Source: Rhodobacterales bacterium RIFCSPHIGHO2_02_FULL_62_130
Lineage (GTDB): Bacteria > Pseudomonadota > Alphaproteobacteria > Rhodobacterales > Rhodobacteraceae
Direction of reading: 5' to 3'
DNA: 64,000 nucleotides
Assembly: GCA_001828855.1 (NCBI GenBank)
Contig: MHZT01000001.1
Location: 62,001 to 126,000, forward strand
Below are positions 24,638 through 33,526 of the stretch, piece by piece (position 1 is the first letter of the stretch; every line of letters begins with the position of its first letter). The notes beneath the pieces were generated by a model that saw nothing but the letters and a program-made list of their open reading frames with translations, was not told the DNA's origin and made no database searches. Position numbers and translations under genes: made by a program.

Positions 24638-26614
24638 ATGTCCAGCCATCCCAGACTGCTTTCCCCGCTGCAATTGCGCGGCCAGACCTTGCGGAATCGC
24701 ATCGTGTTCGGCGCCCATACCAACAACATGTCAGATCAAGGGATTCCCGGCCCGCGTTATGGAAAATACCTTTTGGAACGCGCACTTGGCGGGGCAGGGA
24801 TGATCGTGTCCGAGCCGATGCCGGTGCATCGCACGGGTGTTTTGACGCGGGGCAATTTCCTGCATTCGACCGATGAGGTGATCCCACATTTCCGTCGCGT
24901 TACGGATGAGGTGAAGGACGCGGGCGCGGTGATCCTGCAACAGCTTTACCACGTTGGCGCGCATGGCGATTCGGACCTTAGCTTTGCGCCGCATTGGTCG
25001 CCTTCGGGTGGTCCCAGCTATCACGATTCCGACGGCTCGCATCGGATGACCGAGAATGAAATCAACGAGTTGCTGGATGCCCATCTGGCCGCTGCCATCC
25101 GCTGCAAAGAGGCCGGTTTTCAGGGCGTCGAGGTTTGGGCGGCCTATCATTCGCTGCTGGATCAGTTCTGGACGCCGTGGTCCAACACGCGGGATGACAA
25201 GTGGGGCGGCAGCCTTGAAAATCGCTCGCGATTTTCGAGAAATTTGATCGAAAACATCCGCCGGGCCTGTGGCGAAGATTTTATCGTGGGTCTGGCGATC
25301 AGCTATTCACCGGCCTATCCGGTCACGCTGTCGGCGGAATCTTTGTGTGAAATCATTGCTCTGCATGATGCAACCGGCCATATCGACTATGTAACCTGCG
25401 GCTACGGCAGCTATCTGGAGTTTGAAGGCATCATCCCGCCTTTTACCCATGGCGAAAAGCTTTCAACGCCGCTGACCTCCCAGCTTAAGGGAATTGTTAA
25501 ACATGCGGTGATAACCTCCGAGGCGGGAATAAGAACGCCGGAGAATGCGGAAACCATCATTGCAAGTGGCGAGGCCGATCTTGTCTCGATCGTGCGGGGG
25601 CAAATTGCCGATCCGCATCTGGCGCGTAAGACGATGGAAGGACGGGTGGAAGATATTCGCGGCTGTATTTCTTGTAACCAGATGTGCTGGGGCCGCCGCA
25701 GTCGTGACTATTGGATTTCTTGCCTGATCAATCCTTCCGTCGGGCGAGAGTTTGAATGGGGGGGCGACCGGTTTACGAAGGCTCCTGCGTCGAAATCCGT
25801 GCTAGTGGTGGGGGCTGGCCCAGCGGGGCTTGAGGCGGCACGGGCGGCTGCGGAATGTGGTCATCACGTTGAAATTGTTGAGGCTTTGCCGGTTATCGGC
25901 GGTCAGTTCCGTTTGGCGGGTTTGCAACCGCGGCGCGCACAAATCCTTGATCTGATGGGGTGGTATGAAGGTCAGTTTGCCAAGTTGGGGGTTACGCTGC
26001 GCCTGAACACCTATCTCGATGAGGCAGAGATCGCGGCCCACCCTGCCGATACCATCATCATTGCAACCGGCTCATTACCCGATGAAAATGGTTTTCAAAG
26101 ATGGATGCCGCATGAGCCGAAGCTGCCGGGCATAGATCTGGCTGGCGTTTGGTCGCCCGAAGCTGTGATGCGGCGCGAGGCGCGGCTTGGTGATACCGTT
26201 TTGGTGTATGATGAGGGCAGCAATTGGCGCGGCGTCGGAACCGCCTGGGCTTTGGCAGAACAGGGCAAGAAAGTGACCATCGTGACACCCGAGGCCTTTG
26301 TCGGAAAAGAGATTGCCCGCACGGCAGCCGATGGCCCTGCAAGGCGGCGTATGGCCAAGCTTGGGGTGAAAATGCTGACAGAACATTGTGTTACCCGTTG
26401 GCATGGGAATGGCGCGACCCTCCGCAATCTGCTGACTGGTGAAGAAGAAACGGTTGCGGCCTCGGGTTTGATCATGTCCACCACCAACCGCGCGTTTGAT
26501 CCGTTTCCCGAGTCCTTTGCAGGCAAAACCACCCATCGCATCGGTGATTGCACTGCACCACGGCTTGCGGCCTATGCTTTCCACGAAGGCCGCAAACTGG
26601 CGCTTTCACTTTAG
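24638..26614 (+). CDS. TMADH-like FMN/4Fe-4S/FAD oxidoreductase
   Basis: A 658-residue flavoprotein. Residues 1 to about 370 form an Old Yellow Enzyme-type FMN barrel (RNRIVFGAHTNNMSDQG; GGSLENRSRFSRNLIENIRRACG). A 4Fe-4S cluster motif follows, CxxCxxxC then Cys eleven residues later (CISCNQMCW...SC). The C-terminal half has a nucleotide-binding fold (VLVVGAGPAGLEAARAAAECGHHVEIVE). This architecture is shared by trimethylamine dehydrogenase, N-methylproline demethylases and 2,4-dienoyl-CoA reductase. Pairing with an aldehyde dehydrogenase favours oxidative N-demethylation or amine oxidation, but the substrate is unknown. Confidence 0.88.
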   Translation: MSSHPRLLSPLQLRGQTLRNRIVFGAHTNNMSDQGIPGPRYGKYLLERALGGAGMIVSEPMPVHRTGVLTRGNFLHSTDEVIPHFRRVTDEVKDAGAVILQQLYHVGAHGDSDLSFAPHWSPSGGPSYHDSDGSHRMTENEINELLDAHLAAAIRCKEAGFQGVEVWAAYHSLLDQFWTPWSNTRDDKWGGSLENRSRFSRNLIENIRRACGEDFIVGLAISYSPAYPVTLSAESLCEIIALHDATGHIDYVTCGYGSYLEFEGIIPPFTHGEKLSTPLTSQLKGIVKHAVITSEAGIRTPENAETIIASGEADLVSIVRGQIADPHLARKTMEGRVEDIRGCISCNQMCWGRRSRDYWISCLINPSVGREFEWGGDRFTKAPASKSVLVVGAGPAGLEAARAAAECGHHVEIVEALPVIGGQFRLAGLQPRRAQILDLMGWYEGQFAKLGVTLRLNTYLDEAEIAAHPADTIIIATGSLPDENGFQRWMPHEPKLPGIDLAGVWSPEAVMRREARLGDTVLVYDEGSNWRGVGTAWALAEQGKKVTIVTPEAFVGKEIARTAADGPARRRMAKLGVKMLTEHCVTRWHGNGATLRNLLTGEEETVAASGLIMSTTNRAFDPFPESFAGKTTHRIGDCTAPRLAAYAFHEGRKLALSL

Positions 26615-26712
26615 CAGACCAAGGGAAAGGGCCGGTTCTATTGCGGCCTTCACCCGTGACAGGCCTGCAAGGCGGCTATTTTGTGTAACCATGCAAACAA
26701 GCGCTTTGCTGC

Positions 26713-27366
26713 CTAGAAGGGGCAGGGGGCCGCAAATTCCACCCATTGCAATGTTGCCGGATGGTGGAGCGCCAAAGTCTCGGCATGCAGCATCAGTCGC
26801 GGGAAATCGCGCGCAGCACCAGTGGCGTAAATCGGGTCGCCCAAGATCGGATGGCCCATTTCCAGCATATGCACCCGCAACTGATGGCTTCGCCCTGTCA
26901 GGGGATGCAGACGCACGCGGGTTGTTTCTTCTTCATAACCAAGCACTTGCCAGTCTGTTTGTGCAGGGCGGCCATGGGTGTGATCGACATGCTGGCGCGG
27001 ACGGTTCGGCCAATCGGTGCAAAGCGGCAGGTCAACCCGCCCTGTCTCGGGCTTCAAATGCCCCCAAAGCCGCGCAACATAGGTCTTTTCGGCGCGGCGT
27101 TTTTCGAACTCTTGCCCCAGAAACCCTTGCGCTTGCTTTGTGCGTGCAAAGATCATCACGCCAGAGGTGTCGCAATCCAGCCGATGGACCAGCAGGGCAT
27201 CCCAATATTCGGCCAGAAGCCGCGACATCAGGCAATCCGACCTCCCCTCGGTCTTGCCCGGCACCGACAGCAATCCCGCAGGTTTGTCGGCCACAATGAT
27301 CTGCGAGTCCTCGAAGACGATCCGTAAAGGCACGTCGGGCGGGTTATAGATGAAGTCGGGTATCAT
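26713..27366 (-). CDS. RluA-family pseudouridine synthase
   Basis: A 217-residue RNA pseudouridine synthase. It has VFEDSQIIVADKPAGLLSVPG, the catalytic motif HRLDCDTSGVMIFART, EKTYVARLWG, and the C-terminal RVRLHPLTGRSHQLRVHMLEMGHPILGDPIYA. It lacks an S4 domain, so it is nearest RluA-type enzymes acting on 23S rRNA or tRNA. ATG 27366 overlaps the stop of the upstream methyltransferase gene (ATGA), making it the last gene of the six-gene minus-strand operon; longer frames to 27471 read into that gene. Confidence 0.9.
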   Translation of the reverse strand: MIPDFIYNPPDVPLRIVFEDSQIIVADKPAGLLSVPGKTEGRSDCLMSRLLAEYWDALLVHRLDCDTSGVMIFARTKQAQGFLGQEFEKRRAEKTYVARLWGHLKPETGRVDLPLCTDWPNRPRQHVDHTHGRPAQTDWQVLGYEEETTRVRLHPLTGRSHQLRVHMLEMGHPILGDPIYATGAARDFPRLMLHAETLALHHPATLQWVEFAAPCPF

Positions 27367-28259
27367 ACGATCTGATGGCCCGCCGCCGTGAGGCTGGCTG
27401 CAAGATGGCGGATATGGGCGGGGCCGACATCGCAGCAGCCGCCTACAATTGTGGCGCCAGAATTGATCCAACCCATTGCGAAATCGGTATATTTTTCTGG
27501 TGTCAGATCATGGCGGTGGGTCAGTTCCCTGACCGTTGGCGCGTCTTTCAGGAAGTTGCCCGAGATATGGGTAAAGCCATTGGCATAGGCCCCGAAGGGC
27601 AGGCCAAGCGTGGCCAATTCGGCCATCGCGTCCGTCATTGCCTCGGGGACCGAACAATTGGCCAGCACAGCGGCGACGGGATACTTCGCAACGATCCGCG
27701 CGAGATCGGCAATCGCCTCGCCCGAGCGCAGAACCTTGCCGTTATGATCATCGACCGAAACCGAAAGCCAGACCGGCTTGCCCGCCGCCTGTGCCCCTGC
27801 CACGGCCCCTTCGGCCATCTCGACCGAGGCCATCGTCTCGCACAGGATCATATCGACATGCGCGCCAAGGATGGTGGAGATTTCCGCATATTTAGGCGCT
27901 GCAATATCAACGGGTTGTGTGACTTCTGGCCGATACGTTGCCACCAGAGGCCCCATTGAGCCGGCGATCCGCCCCGATCCATGTGCCGCGCGGGCCTCAT
28001 GCGCTTCGGCCAAAGCGCGCAGGTGCAGGGCGTGAAACATCGGGTCAAGACCAAACCGCTCTAGCCGATCATGGTGAATGGCATAGGTGTTGGTGGTTGC
28101 CACTGTCGCGCCCGCAGCAAAATAATCGGCGTGAATCTCGCGCACCATGCCGGGATGGTCCAGCATGACGCGGGTCGCCCAAAGCGGCGTCGGCTCATCC
28201 CCCGAGCGGGCCACGAGTTCTTGGCCCATGCCACCATCAAGAAGCGTAATCTTAGCCAC
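27363..28259 (-). CDS. Homocysteine S-methyltransferase family protein
   Basis: A 298-residue zinc-dependent methyltransferase of the homocysteine S-methyltransferase family (Pfam S-methyl_trans), which makes methionine from homocysteine using S-methylmethionine, SAM or betaine. LLDGGMGQELVARSG opens the barrel; zinc ligands are the Cys in VLANCSVPEAM and the two Cys in IVGGCCDVGPAHI. It starts at GTG 28259 with GGAG six bases upstream. Upstream is a LysE exporter, downstream an RluA enzyme. The methyl donor cannot be told from sequence. Confidence 0.9.
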   Translation of the reverse strand: MAKITLLDGGMGQELVARSGDEPTPLWATRVMLDHPGMVREIHADYFAAGATVATTNTYAIHHDRLERFGLDPMFHALHLRALAEAHEARAAHGSGRIAGSMGPLVATYRPEVTQPVDIAAPKYAEISTILGAHVDMILCETMASVEMAEGAVAGAQAAGKPVWLSVSVDDHNGKVLRSGEAIADLARIVAKYPVAAVLANCSVPEAMTDAMAELATLGLPFGAYANGFTHISGNFLKDAPTVRELTHRHDLTPEKYTDFAMGWINSGATIVGGCCDVGPAHIRHLAASLTAAGHQIV

Positions 28260-28262
28260 CGG

Positions 28263-28889
28263 TCACTCCGCCAGAATAAGGCGGGCCGCCAGACCCGCAA
28301 AAAGCACAGCCGCCACCTTGTTCAGCAGCCCCATCCGCGCCCCGATAGCACGTCCGGCATGGCCAGCAACATAGCCAAATCCCGCCGTCACACAGGTTCC
28401 CGTGATCCCGAACACAGTCCCGAGCAGAACAATCTGCATCCAGACCGGACCCAGCGCGGGGATCACGAATTGCGGTAGAAATGCCAGCATGAACAGGATC
28501 GGCTTGGGGTTCAGCATATTGGTCAAGGCTCCGCGCCGGAACGCGGCCCATCCGGTGCGCGCGCCTTTTCCGGCGCTGATCTGTCCGCTGTCGCGCCAGC
28601 TTTTCCATGCCAGAACAAGAAGATAGGATGCACCCGCATATTTAATGGCGACCAAGGCTTCGGGGTGGCCAGCGATCAGCGCCGACAGACCAAGCGCCGC
28701 CAAGGCAACGTGCCACAGCGCGCCCAACCCCACGCCAAGACCCGCCATCATCCCCACGCGCGGCCCGCCTTGGATGCCCGAGGCGGTGGCAAAAAAGATG
28801 TCTTGACCGGGGGTCAGGTTCACCACCAGACCACCGCCGAGAAAGGCCAGAAAGCTTTCAGCCGGATAGTTGCCCAGAATCTCCCACAT
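28263..28889 (-). CDS. LysE/RhtB family exporter
   Basis: A 208-residue membrane protein with about six hydrophobic segments and the LysE signature near the start (VVNLTPGQDIFFATASGIQGGPRVGMMAGLGVGLG). These exporters release amino acids such as lysine, threonine, homoserine or leucine. Between a homocysteine methyltransferase and glutathione-related genes, a sulfur amino acid or related metabolite is a possible substrate (inference). It is separated by three and six bases from its neighbours. Confidence 0.9.
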   Translation of the reverse strand: MWEILGNYPAESFLAFLGGGLVVNLTPGQDIFFATASGIQGGPRVGMMAGLGVGLGALWHVALAALGLSALIAGHPEALVAIKYAGASYLLVLAWKSWRDSGQISAGKGARTGWAAFRRGALTNMLNPKPILFMLAFLPQFVIPALGPVWMQIVLLGTVFGITGTCVTAGFGYVAGHAGRAIGARMGLLNKVAAVLFAGLAARLILAE

Positions 28890-28895
28890 CCGCCG

Positions 28896-29276
28896 CTACA
28901 CCGTTTTATGCTGAACGGCGTCGCCATCGATGTCGTAGTAATCGCCCTTGTCCTGCACAAACCAATGCTCCGCAATGTGCAAGCCCGTCGGCCCATCCAA
29001 GGCACCGCCCGCCATATGCATGGTGTCGCCGTCGGTCGGTTCCCAGAACAGGCTGGAGCCGCAGTTGCCGCAGAACCCGCGCCGCGCCGTGTCTGATGAC
29101 TGAAACCAGCGCAGACCCGCGCTTTCGATCAGACGGAAGCGGGTTTTCGGCACCGAAGTCGCAGCCCAGAAATGACCCGAAGTCTTGCGGCATTGCGTGC
29201 AATGGCAGGCGATCACATCGCGCAGGGGGGCGTCCACCTCAAACCGGACCTGACCGCACAAACAACTTCCCTTCAT
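28896..29276 (-). CDS. GFA-family zinc protein
   Basis: A 126-residue protein of the GFA (glutathione-dependent formaldehyde-activating) family. Zinc-binding cysteines appear in the usual order: CLCGQVRFEVD near the start, ACHCTQCRKTSG, then FCGNCGSSLFWEP. Family members were named for binding glutathione and formaldehyde, though that activity has been questioned. I start at ATG 29276 (MKGSCLCGQ), which overlaps the stop of the upstream gene by four bases; the frame extends to 29318 without support. Confidence 0.9.
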   Translation of the reverse strand: MKGSCLCGQVRFEVDAPLRDVIACHCTQCRKTSGHFWAATSVPKTRFRLIESAGLRWFQSSDTARRGFCGNCGSSLFWEPTDGDTMHMAGGALDGPTGLHIAEHWFVQDKGDYYDIDGDAVQHKTV

Positions 29277-29719
29277 TCCGCGCTCCTGAACACTTCGGCC
29301 AGCAATGGCACCAGCCAATCTTCATCCGCCTTGGTGAACGCGGCGGGCGTGTCGCTGTCGATGTCCAGCACGCCCAACAGCCGACCCGCGCCGTTCCGGA
29401 TCGGCAGCACCAGCTCCGATCTGGTGGTGGAGGAGCAGGCGATATGGTCCGCAAACGCCTCGACATCAGGGACATTCTGCACCTGCCCGGTGCGGGCGCA
29501 AGCGCCGCAGACCCCGCGCGAAAACGGGATGACAAGGCAACCGTGGTGCCCTTGATAGGGACCGATTTTCAACAGGTTAGGCTCTGTGACCCGATAGAAA
29601 CCCGTCCAATCCGCAAAGGGGTGGGCATGGTGAATTTCGCAGGCCACCGTGGCCATCAAGGCAACAGTGTCCGTCTCGCCATGGGTCAGGGCAAGAATGG
29701 CGTCGGTGATGTCTTTCAT
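29273..29719 (-). CDS. msrC: GAF-domain free methionine-R-sulfoxide reductase
   Basis: A 148-residue GAF-domain protein that fits the fRMsr enzymes reducing free methionine-R-sulfoxide. The three catalytic or resolving cysteines are all present with the E. coli spacing: Cys61 (HHGCLVIPF), Cys71 (RGVCGACARTG) and Cys95 (DHIACSSTTRSELVLPI), that is 10 and 24 residues apart. ATG 29719 lies one base after the ggt stop and has GGGG eight bases upstream; an alternative start at 29743 overlaps ggt. It shares an operon with ggt and the GFA gene. Confidence 0.88.
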   Translation of the reverse strand: MKDITDAILALTHGETDTVALMATVACEIHHAHPFADWTGFYRVTEPNLLKIGPYQGHHGCLVIPFSRGVCGACARTGQVQNVPDVEAFADHIACSSTTRSELVLPIRNGAGRLLGVLDIDSDTPAAFTKADEDWLVPLLAEVFRSAE

Positions 29720-29720
29720 C

Positions 29721-31292
29721 TTAGTACCCCAAGGCGCAGCCATCCTTGCGCGGGTCGGATGCCCCGATCAGGATGCCGCTGTCGTCGATCAGGATGGACT
29801 GCGCGCCGCCGATCGGCTCTGGCGAAATCGCCACCTGATGCCCCATCTGCGCCAATTCTGCGCCGACCTGCGGCGAATAACCGGTTTCCACCATCATACC
29901 CTCGGCCCCCGAAAAACAGCGCGGCGCATCAATGGCGTCCTGCGCTTCAAGGCCGTAATCGACCATATTGGTGACAAACCGCGCGTGGCCGCAGGGTTGA
30001 TACGCCCCGCCCATCACGCCAAAGGGCATAATCACACGGCCGTCTTTCTTGAGCATACCCGGAATGATCGTATGCATCGGCCGCTTGCCGCCGCCCGCCT
30101 CGTTCGGGTGGCCCTCCTCCAACGTAAAGCCCGCACCGCGGTTCTGAAAGTTGATCCCGAATTTTGCCGAGGCCAGACCCGAGCCAAACCCCCAGAAAAT
30201 AGAGTAAATCAGCGAAACCGCCATGCGGTCGCGGTCCGCGACGGTGATATAGATGGTATCCTTATGGACCGCCTCGGTCAGCGGAGCCGCCTGCGCCATC
30301 GCGCGTTTTGGATCGATCAGAGCCGCGAGTTTTGCGGCGGTTTCGTCGGAAAGCATGTGATCAAGGCAGGGTGCAGCCTCGGCGATAAAGCGGTTCCGGG
30401 CATCATAGGCCAGCTTGGCCGCCTCGGCCTCGATATGCGCGCGCTGGGTTCCGAAAGGGTCCATCGCGGTCAGATCAAAATGTTTCAGGATGTTCAGCAT
30501 CAGAATGGCGGTGGCACCCTGACCATTCGGCGGATGTTCCACCAGTTCAATCCCCTTGTAGGGGCCGGAAATCGGATCGGTGTAAGTGCATGACGTCGCG
30601 GCAAAATCATCCAGAGTGTGCGATCCGCCAAGCGCCTGCAGCGAAGCAACCATATCCTCGGCAACCTCGCCTTCGTAGAAGCCGGAGCGGCCTTGGCGGG
30701 CGATACGGCGTAGCACCTCGGCCTGACCGGGGGCGCGGAAGATCTGGCCCGCACGCGGGATTTGCCCGTCAAGCAGGTAGAATCTGCGGGCATCACCCAT
30801 CAGGGCGGGGCCATCCTCCGCCCAGTCGAAAGCGACGCGTGGGGCGACTGGCACGCCTTCGTCGGCGTAGCGGATGGCAGGTGCAAGAACGCGGTCCAGC
30901 CCCAGTTTGCCCCAATCGGCAGACAAACGGCAAAATGCATCCATCGCGCCGGGGATTGTGACGGGATCGATACCGCGCAGGGGAACCGCCCCGAGTTGGC
31001 GTTCGCGCAATGCGGCGGCCGACAGGCCCGCAGGCGCGCGGCCCGATCCGTTCAGCGCGATCACACGGTCTTCCCCTGCCGGTTTCAGCAGCACAAAGCA
31101 ATCGCCGCCGATTCCGGTCATTTGCGGTTCGCAAATGCCAAGCAGCACAGCGCCGGCAATCGCCGCGTCTACGGCATTTCCACCTGCCTCCAGCGTCTCA
31201 ATCGCCACTTTGGCCGCAAGCGGATGCGAGGTCGCACAGACCCCGTTGCTGGCATAGACCGCAGAGCGACCGGGCCTTTGAAAATCGCGCAT
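29721..31292 (-). CDS. ggt: Gamma-glutamyltransferase family protein
   Basis: A 523-residue member of the gamma-glutamyltranspeptidase (Ntn-hydrolase) family. It is expected to self-cleave before Thr346 in HKDTIYITVADRDRMAVS, the new N-terminal nucleophile. Other conserved parts are GGNAVDAAIAG, MTGIGGDCFVL, and HPNEAGGGKRPMHTIIP. There is no evident signal peptide, so it may be a cytoplasmic member rather than a periplasmic glutathione hydrolase. It is the first gene of the operon running to 26713, and 213 bases without genes lie upstream. Confidence 0.88.
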   Translation of the reverse strand: MRDFQRPGRSAVYASNGVCATSHPLAAKVAIETLEAGGNAVDAAIAGAVLLGICEPQMTGIGGDCFVLLKPAGEDRVIALNGSGRAPAGLSAAALRERQLGAVPLRGIDPVTIPGAMDAFCRLSADWGKLGLDRVLAPAIRYADEGVPVAPRVAFDWAEDGPALMGDARRFYLLDGQIPRAGQIFRAPGQAEVLRRIARQGRSGFYEGEVAEDMVASLQALGGSHTLDDFAATSCTYTDPISGPYKGIELVEHPPNGQGATAILMLNILKHFDLTAMDPFGTQRAHIEAEAAKLAYDARNRFIAEAAPCLDHMLSDETAAKLAALIDPKRAMAQAAPLTEAVHKDTIYITVADRDRMAVSLIYSIFWGFGSGLASAKFGINFQNRGAGFTLEEGHPNEAGGGKRPMHTIIPGMLKKDGRVIMPFGVMGGAYQPCGHARFVTNMVDYGLEAQDAIDAPRCFSGAEGMMVETGYSPQVGAELAQMGHQVAISPEPIGGAQSILIDDSGILIGASDPRKDGCALGY

Positions 31293-31505
31293 GACTATCT
31301 CCCTTTGGCGGGCAGCCTAGGGGGAATGGCGCAGATTTCCAAGCAAAGAGGAGCACGGCTTGCCGGACCAAGTGGGGGGTAAAGCCCGGCGCATCATGGG
31401 AAGTATTGGCCGCTACAGCCCATATACCGGCATTCGATGCGAAGACTTTATCGGGAAATTCTGCCCATGACGTGACCGTGGTGCTGTATTCGACACAACT
31501 GTCGC

Positions 31506-31964
31506 CTAGACCATTGCTTGCTGTGTATTCAGCCGGAAACTAAGCAGATTGCGGCCCCCGACCCGTCGATAATCCAGATCGCGTGACAAGGCGCGAATCA
31601 AGAACCAGCCAAAACCACCCTCTGGAAGATTTGAGACGTCGGCCCGCGCTATAAGGCGGCCTTCGGGCAGGGTTTCCTTTGGCATCGGCAACCCGCTGTC
31701 CAGAATGCGGCACACCAGATCCGGCCCCCTCAGATCAAGTGTGATCTCGATATCGCCGCTGTGACGGGCGTAGGCATGTTCGACGATGTTGTTCAACGCT
31801 TCGGCCAGAACGATTTCAGCCGTCCCGCGCCTGTCTTCAGGCAATGAGCGGAGCAGGATCGTGTCAAACAAGGCTTTCAACCCTTCGCGCACCGCCAAAG
31901 GATCGGCCGGAATAACAACCTGCGCGCAGAGGTGCGCGGCGGAGGGATAAGCCATGCAGGCCAT
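31506..31964 (-). CDS. HATPase_c anti-sigma factor / serine kinase (RsbW-like)
   Basis: A protein of about 152 residues with a GHKL ATPase fold. ILAEALNNIVEHAYARHSGDI (here VLAEALNNIVEHAY) is the N-box, and ILDSGLPMP and GGFGWFLIRALSRDLDY are the G1 and G2 boxes. RsbW-type proteins bind a sigma factor or phosphorylate a STAS partner. ATG 31964 is preferred because AAGGG lies just upstream and it begins four bases after the STAS gene; ATG 31979 and 32021 would overlap that gene. No PP2C phosphatase or cognate sigma factor is adjacent. Confidence 0.85.
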   Translation of the reverse strand: MACMAYPSAAHLCAQVVIPADPLAVREGLKALFDTILLRSLPEDRRGTAEIVLAEALNNIVEHAYARHSGDIEITLDLRGPDLVCRILDSGLPMPKETLPEGRLIARADVSNLPEGGFGWFLIRALSRDLDYRRVGGRNLLSFRLNTQQAMV

Positions 31965-31968
31965 GCCC

Positions 31969-32304
31969 TTACCCTGCATGCCGCAAGCCGTCGGGAACCT
32001 CGGCGTGGATGACGAAAACACTGTCCATCCGGGTCAGACGAAACACCTTTTGCACATTGGCTGTCAGGCCAGACAATTCCAGCCTGCGATCCGGGGCCAG
32101 CGCCTTCATCACCGCCACCACAGCGCCCAAGCCGCTGCTGTCCAGAAACGCGACGCGTGCCATGTCCAGCACCACGCGCGGGCAGTTGTCTTGCGTGATT
32201 TCGCGCATACGGTCTTTGAATTGAATGGCACAGGCGGCATCGATGCGATCTTCCATCGCGCGCACCACCAAAATCTCGCCGTTTTGTTCGGCCACTAGCC
32301 GCAT
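31969..32304 (-). CDS. STAS-domain anti-anti-sigma factor
   Basis: A 111-residue single-domain STAS protein. VVLDMARVAFLDSSGLGAVVAVMKAL contains the conserved phospho-acceptor (Ser56 or Ser57) used by SpoIIAA/RsbV-type proteins. It should be phosphorylated by the kinase encoded immediately downstream and, when unphosphorylated, bind that kinase to release its target. The two form a minimal partner-switch pair. Confidence 0.9.
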   Translation of the reverse strand: MRLVAEQNGEILVVRAMEDRIDAACAIQFKDRMREITQDNCPRVVLDMARVAFLDSSGLGAVVAVMKALAPDRRLELSGLTANVQKVFRLTRMDSVFVIHAEVPDGLRHAG

Positions 32305-32375
32305 CGGACATCCCCTTTTCGCTATCTTTCAGTCAACCTAAGCGAGAGGTGTTACTGATTGGTAAGCGCGGATGC

Positions 32376-32702
32376 CTAGTTCAGCTGGAATTGCAGAGGA
32401 TAACGCCCGTCTTCAAAATCACCGAACAAATCCGGGAGGTCGGGATGGCTTACAGGTTCGCCGGTTTCATCCGGCACCAGATTTTGCTCGGACACATAAG
32501 CGACGTAATAGCTTTGGTCGTTTTCGGCCAGAAGGTGATAGAAGGGCTGATTGCGCGCGGGGCGGCTGTCTTCGGGAATGGCCGCATACCATTCCTCGGT
32601 GTTCGAGAACATTGCATCGACGTCAAAAACCACACCCCGGAACGGATGCTTGCGATGGCGCAGCACCTGACCGATGTGATATTTTGCGGCGGTCTTCAGC
32701 AT
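32376..32702 (-). CDS. hspQ: HspQ family heat-shock protein
   Basis: A 108-residue HspQ/YccV-type hemimethylated-DNA-binding domain protein. Conserved are KYHIGQVLRHRKHPFRGVVFDVD, NQPFYHLLAENDQSYYVAYVSEQNLVPD. In enterobacteria HspQ is a heat-induced protein that modulates DnaA stability and acts as a Lon specificity enhancer. ATG 32702 gives the normal N-terminus; an upstream ATG at 32738 would add 12 residues. Frames continuing to 33173 are artefacts over the next gene. Confidence 0.9.
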   Translation of the reverse strand: MLKTAAKYHIGQVLRHRKHPFRGVVFDVDAMFSNTEEWYAAIPEDSRPARNQPFYHLLAENDQSYYVAYVSEQNLVPDETGEPVSHPDLPDLFGDFEDGRYPLQFQLN

Positions 32703-32942
32703 CACGATTGTTCCCTCATATCGGGTTAGTAATCCCATGCGGGGGCGGTTGTCTATCGCACAGGCGCGGTGCGGGGGAAACAGTCTGTGGCCCCTGCCCT
32801 GACAGTTCCGCCAAAACCCGCCGAGCCTTGGCAAGCTTTCGCCGCTGGCTCGCGGATTTCTGATGCGGCGTGGGGTGCTTGCCCATTTCCTTGGACGAGA
32901 TTTTCCCCTATCCTTACAGACAAAAGAACACACGAGGGGCAG

Positions 32943-33524
32943 ATGAGCAGACTTCTCCGTGCGTCGATTCTGTTGTTGGCCCTTGCGTCTTGCGGGGGTG
33001 GCAACTTTTCGGCGCCGCGCAACCTGGACGATGCCTGCGCGATCTTGCGCCAGCGTCCGGCCTATTGGAAAGCCCTGCGGGCGACGGAACGGAAATGGGG
33101 CATCCCCGTTCACGTCCAGATGGCTGCGATCTATCAGGAATCCAAGTTCATCGGCAATGCCCGCACCCCGCATCGCTATGCGCTGGGTGTGATCCCGATG
33201 GGGCGGCAGTCGTCAGCCTATGGCTATAGTCAGGCGCTGGATGGCACTTGGGAGGAGTATCAGCGCGATCAGCGGCGGCGCGGTGCCAAGCGGGACCGGA
33301 TCACCGATGCGACCGATTTCATGGGCTGGTATATGAATGAAAGCAGCGTCGAGCTGGGGATTCCTCGCAATGATGCCGAGGCGCAGTATCTGGCATATCA
33401 CGAGGGCCGCACCGGTTATGCCAACCAGAGCTATCTGGGCAAGCCGTGGCTGGTTGATGTCGCCGCCGCAATCGGGGCGCGGTCCGAGATGTATGCCGAG
33501 CAACTGGCCTATTGCCGCCGCTAG
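32943..33524 (+). CDS. Lytic transglycosylase-like lipoprotein
   Basis: A 193-residue lipoprotein (lipobox LALASC, Cys17). The soluble part resembles an SLT lysozyme-like fold: WGIPVHVQMAAIYQESKFIGNARTP, with Glu66 in the usual catalytic position, and YGYSQALDGTWEEYQRDQ. It should cleave peptidoglycan glycan strands at the outer membrane. The gene has GGGGCAG before its ATG and converges with lolA, only two bases separating the stops. Confidence 0.85.
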   Translation: MSRLLRASILLLALASCGGGNFSAPRNLDDACAILRQRPAYWKALRATERKWGIPVHVQMAAIYQESKFIGNARTPHRYALGVIPMGRQSSAYGYSQALDGTWEEYQRDQRRRGAKRDRITDATDFMGWYMNESSVELGIPRNDAEAQYLAYHEGRTGYANQSYLGKPWLVDVAAAIGARSEMYAEQLAYCRR

Positions 33525-33526
33525 CC

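Noticed and set aside
27360-28300. SAM or methionine riboswitch before the homocysteine methyltransferase gene
   Set aside because: Only three bases separate it from the LysE gene, leaving no room for a leader.
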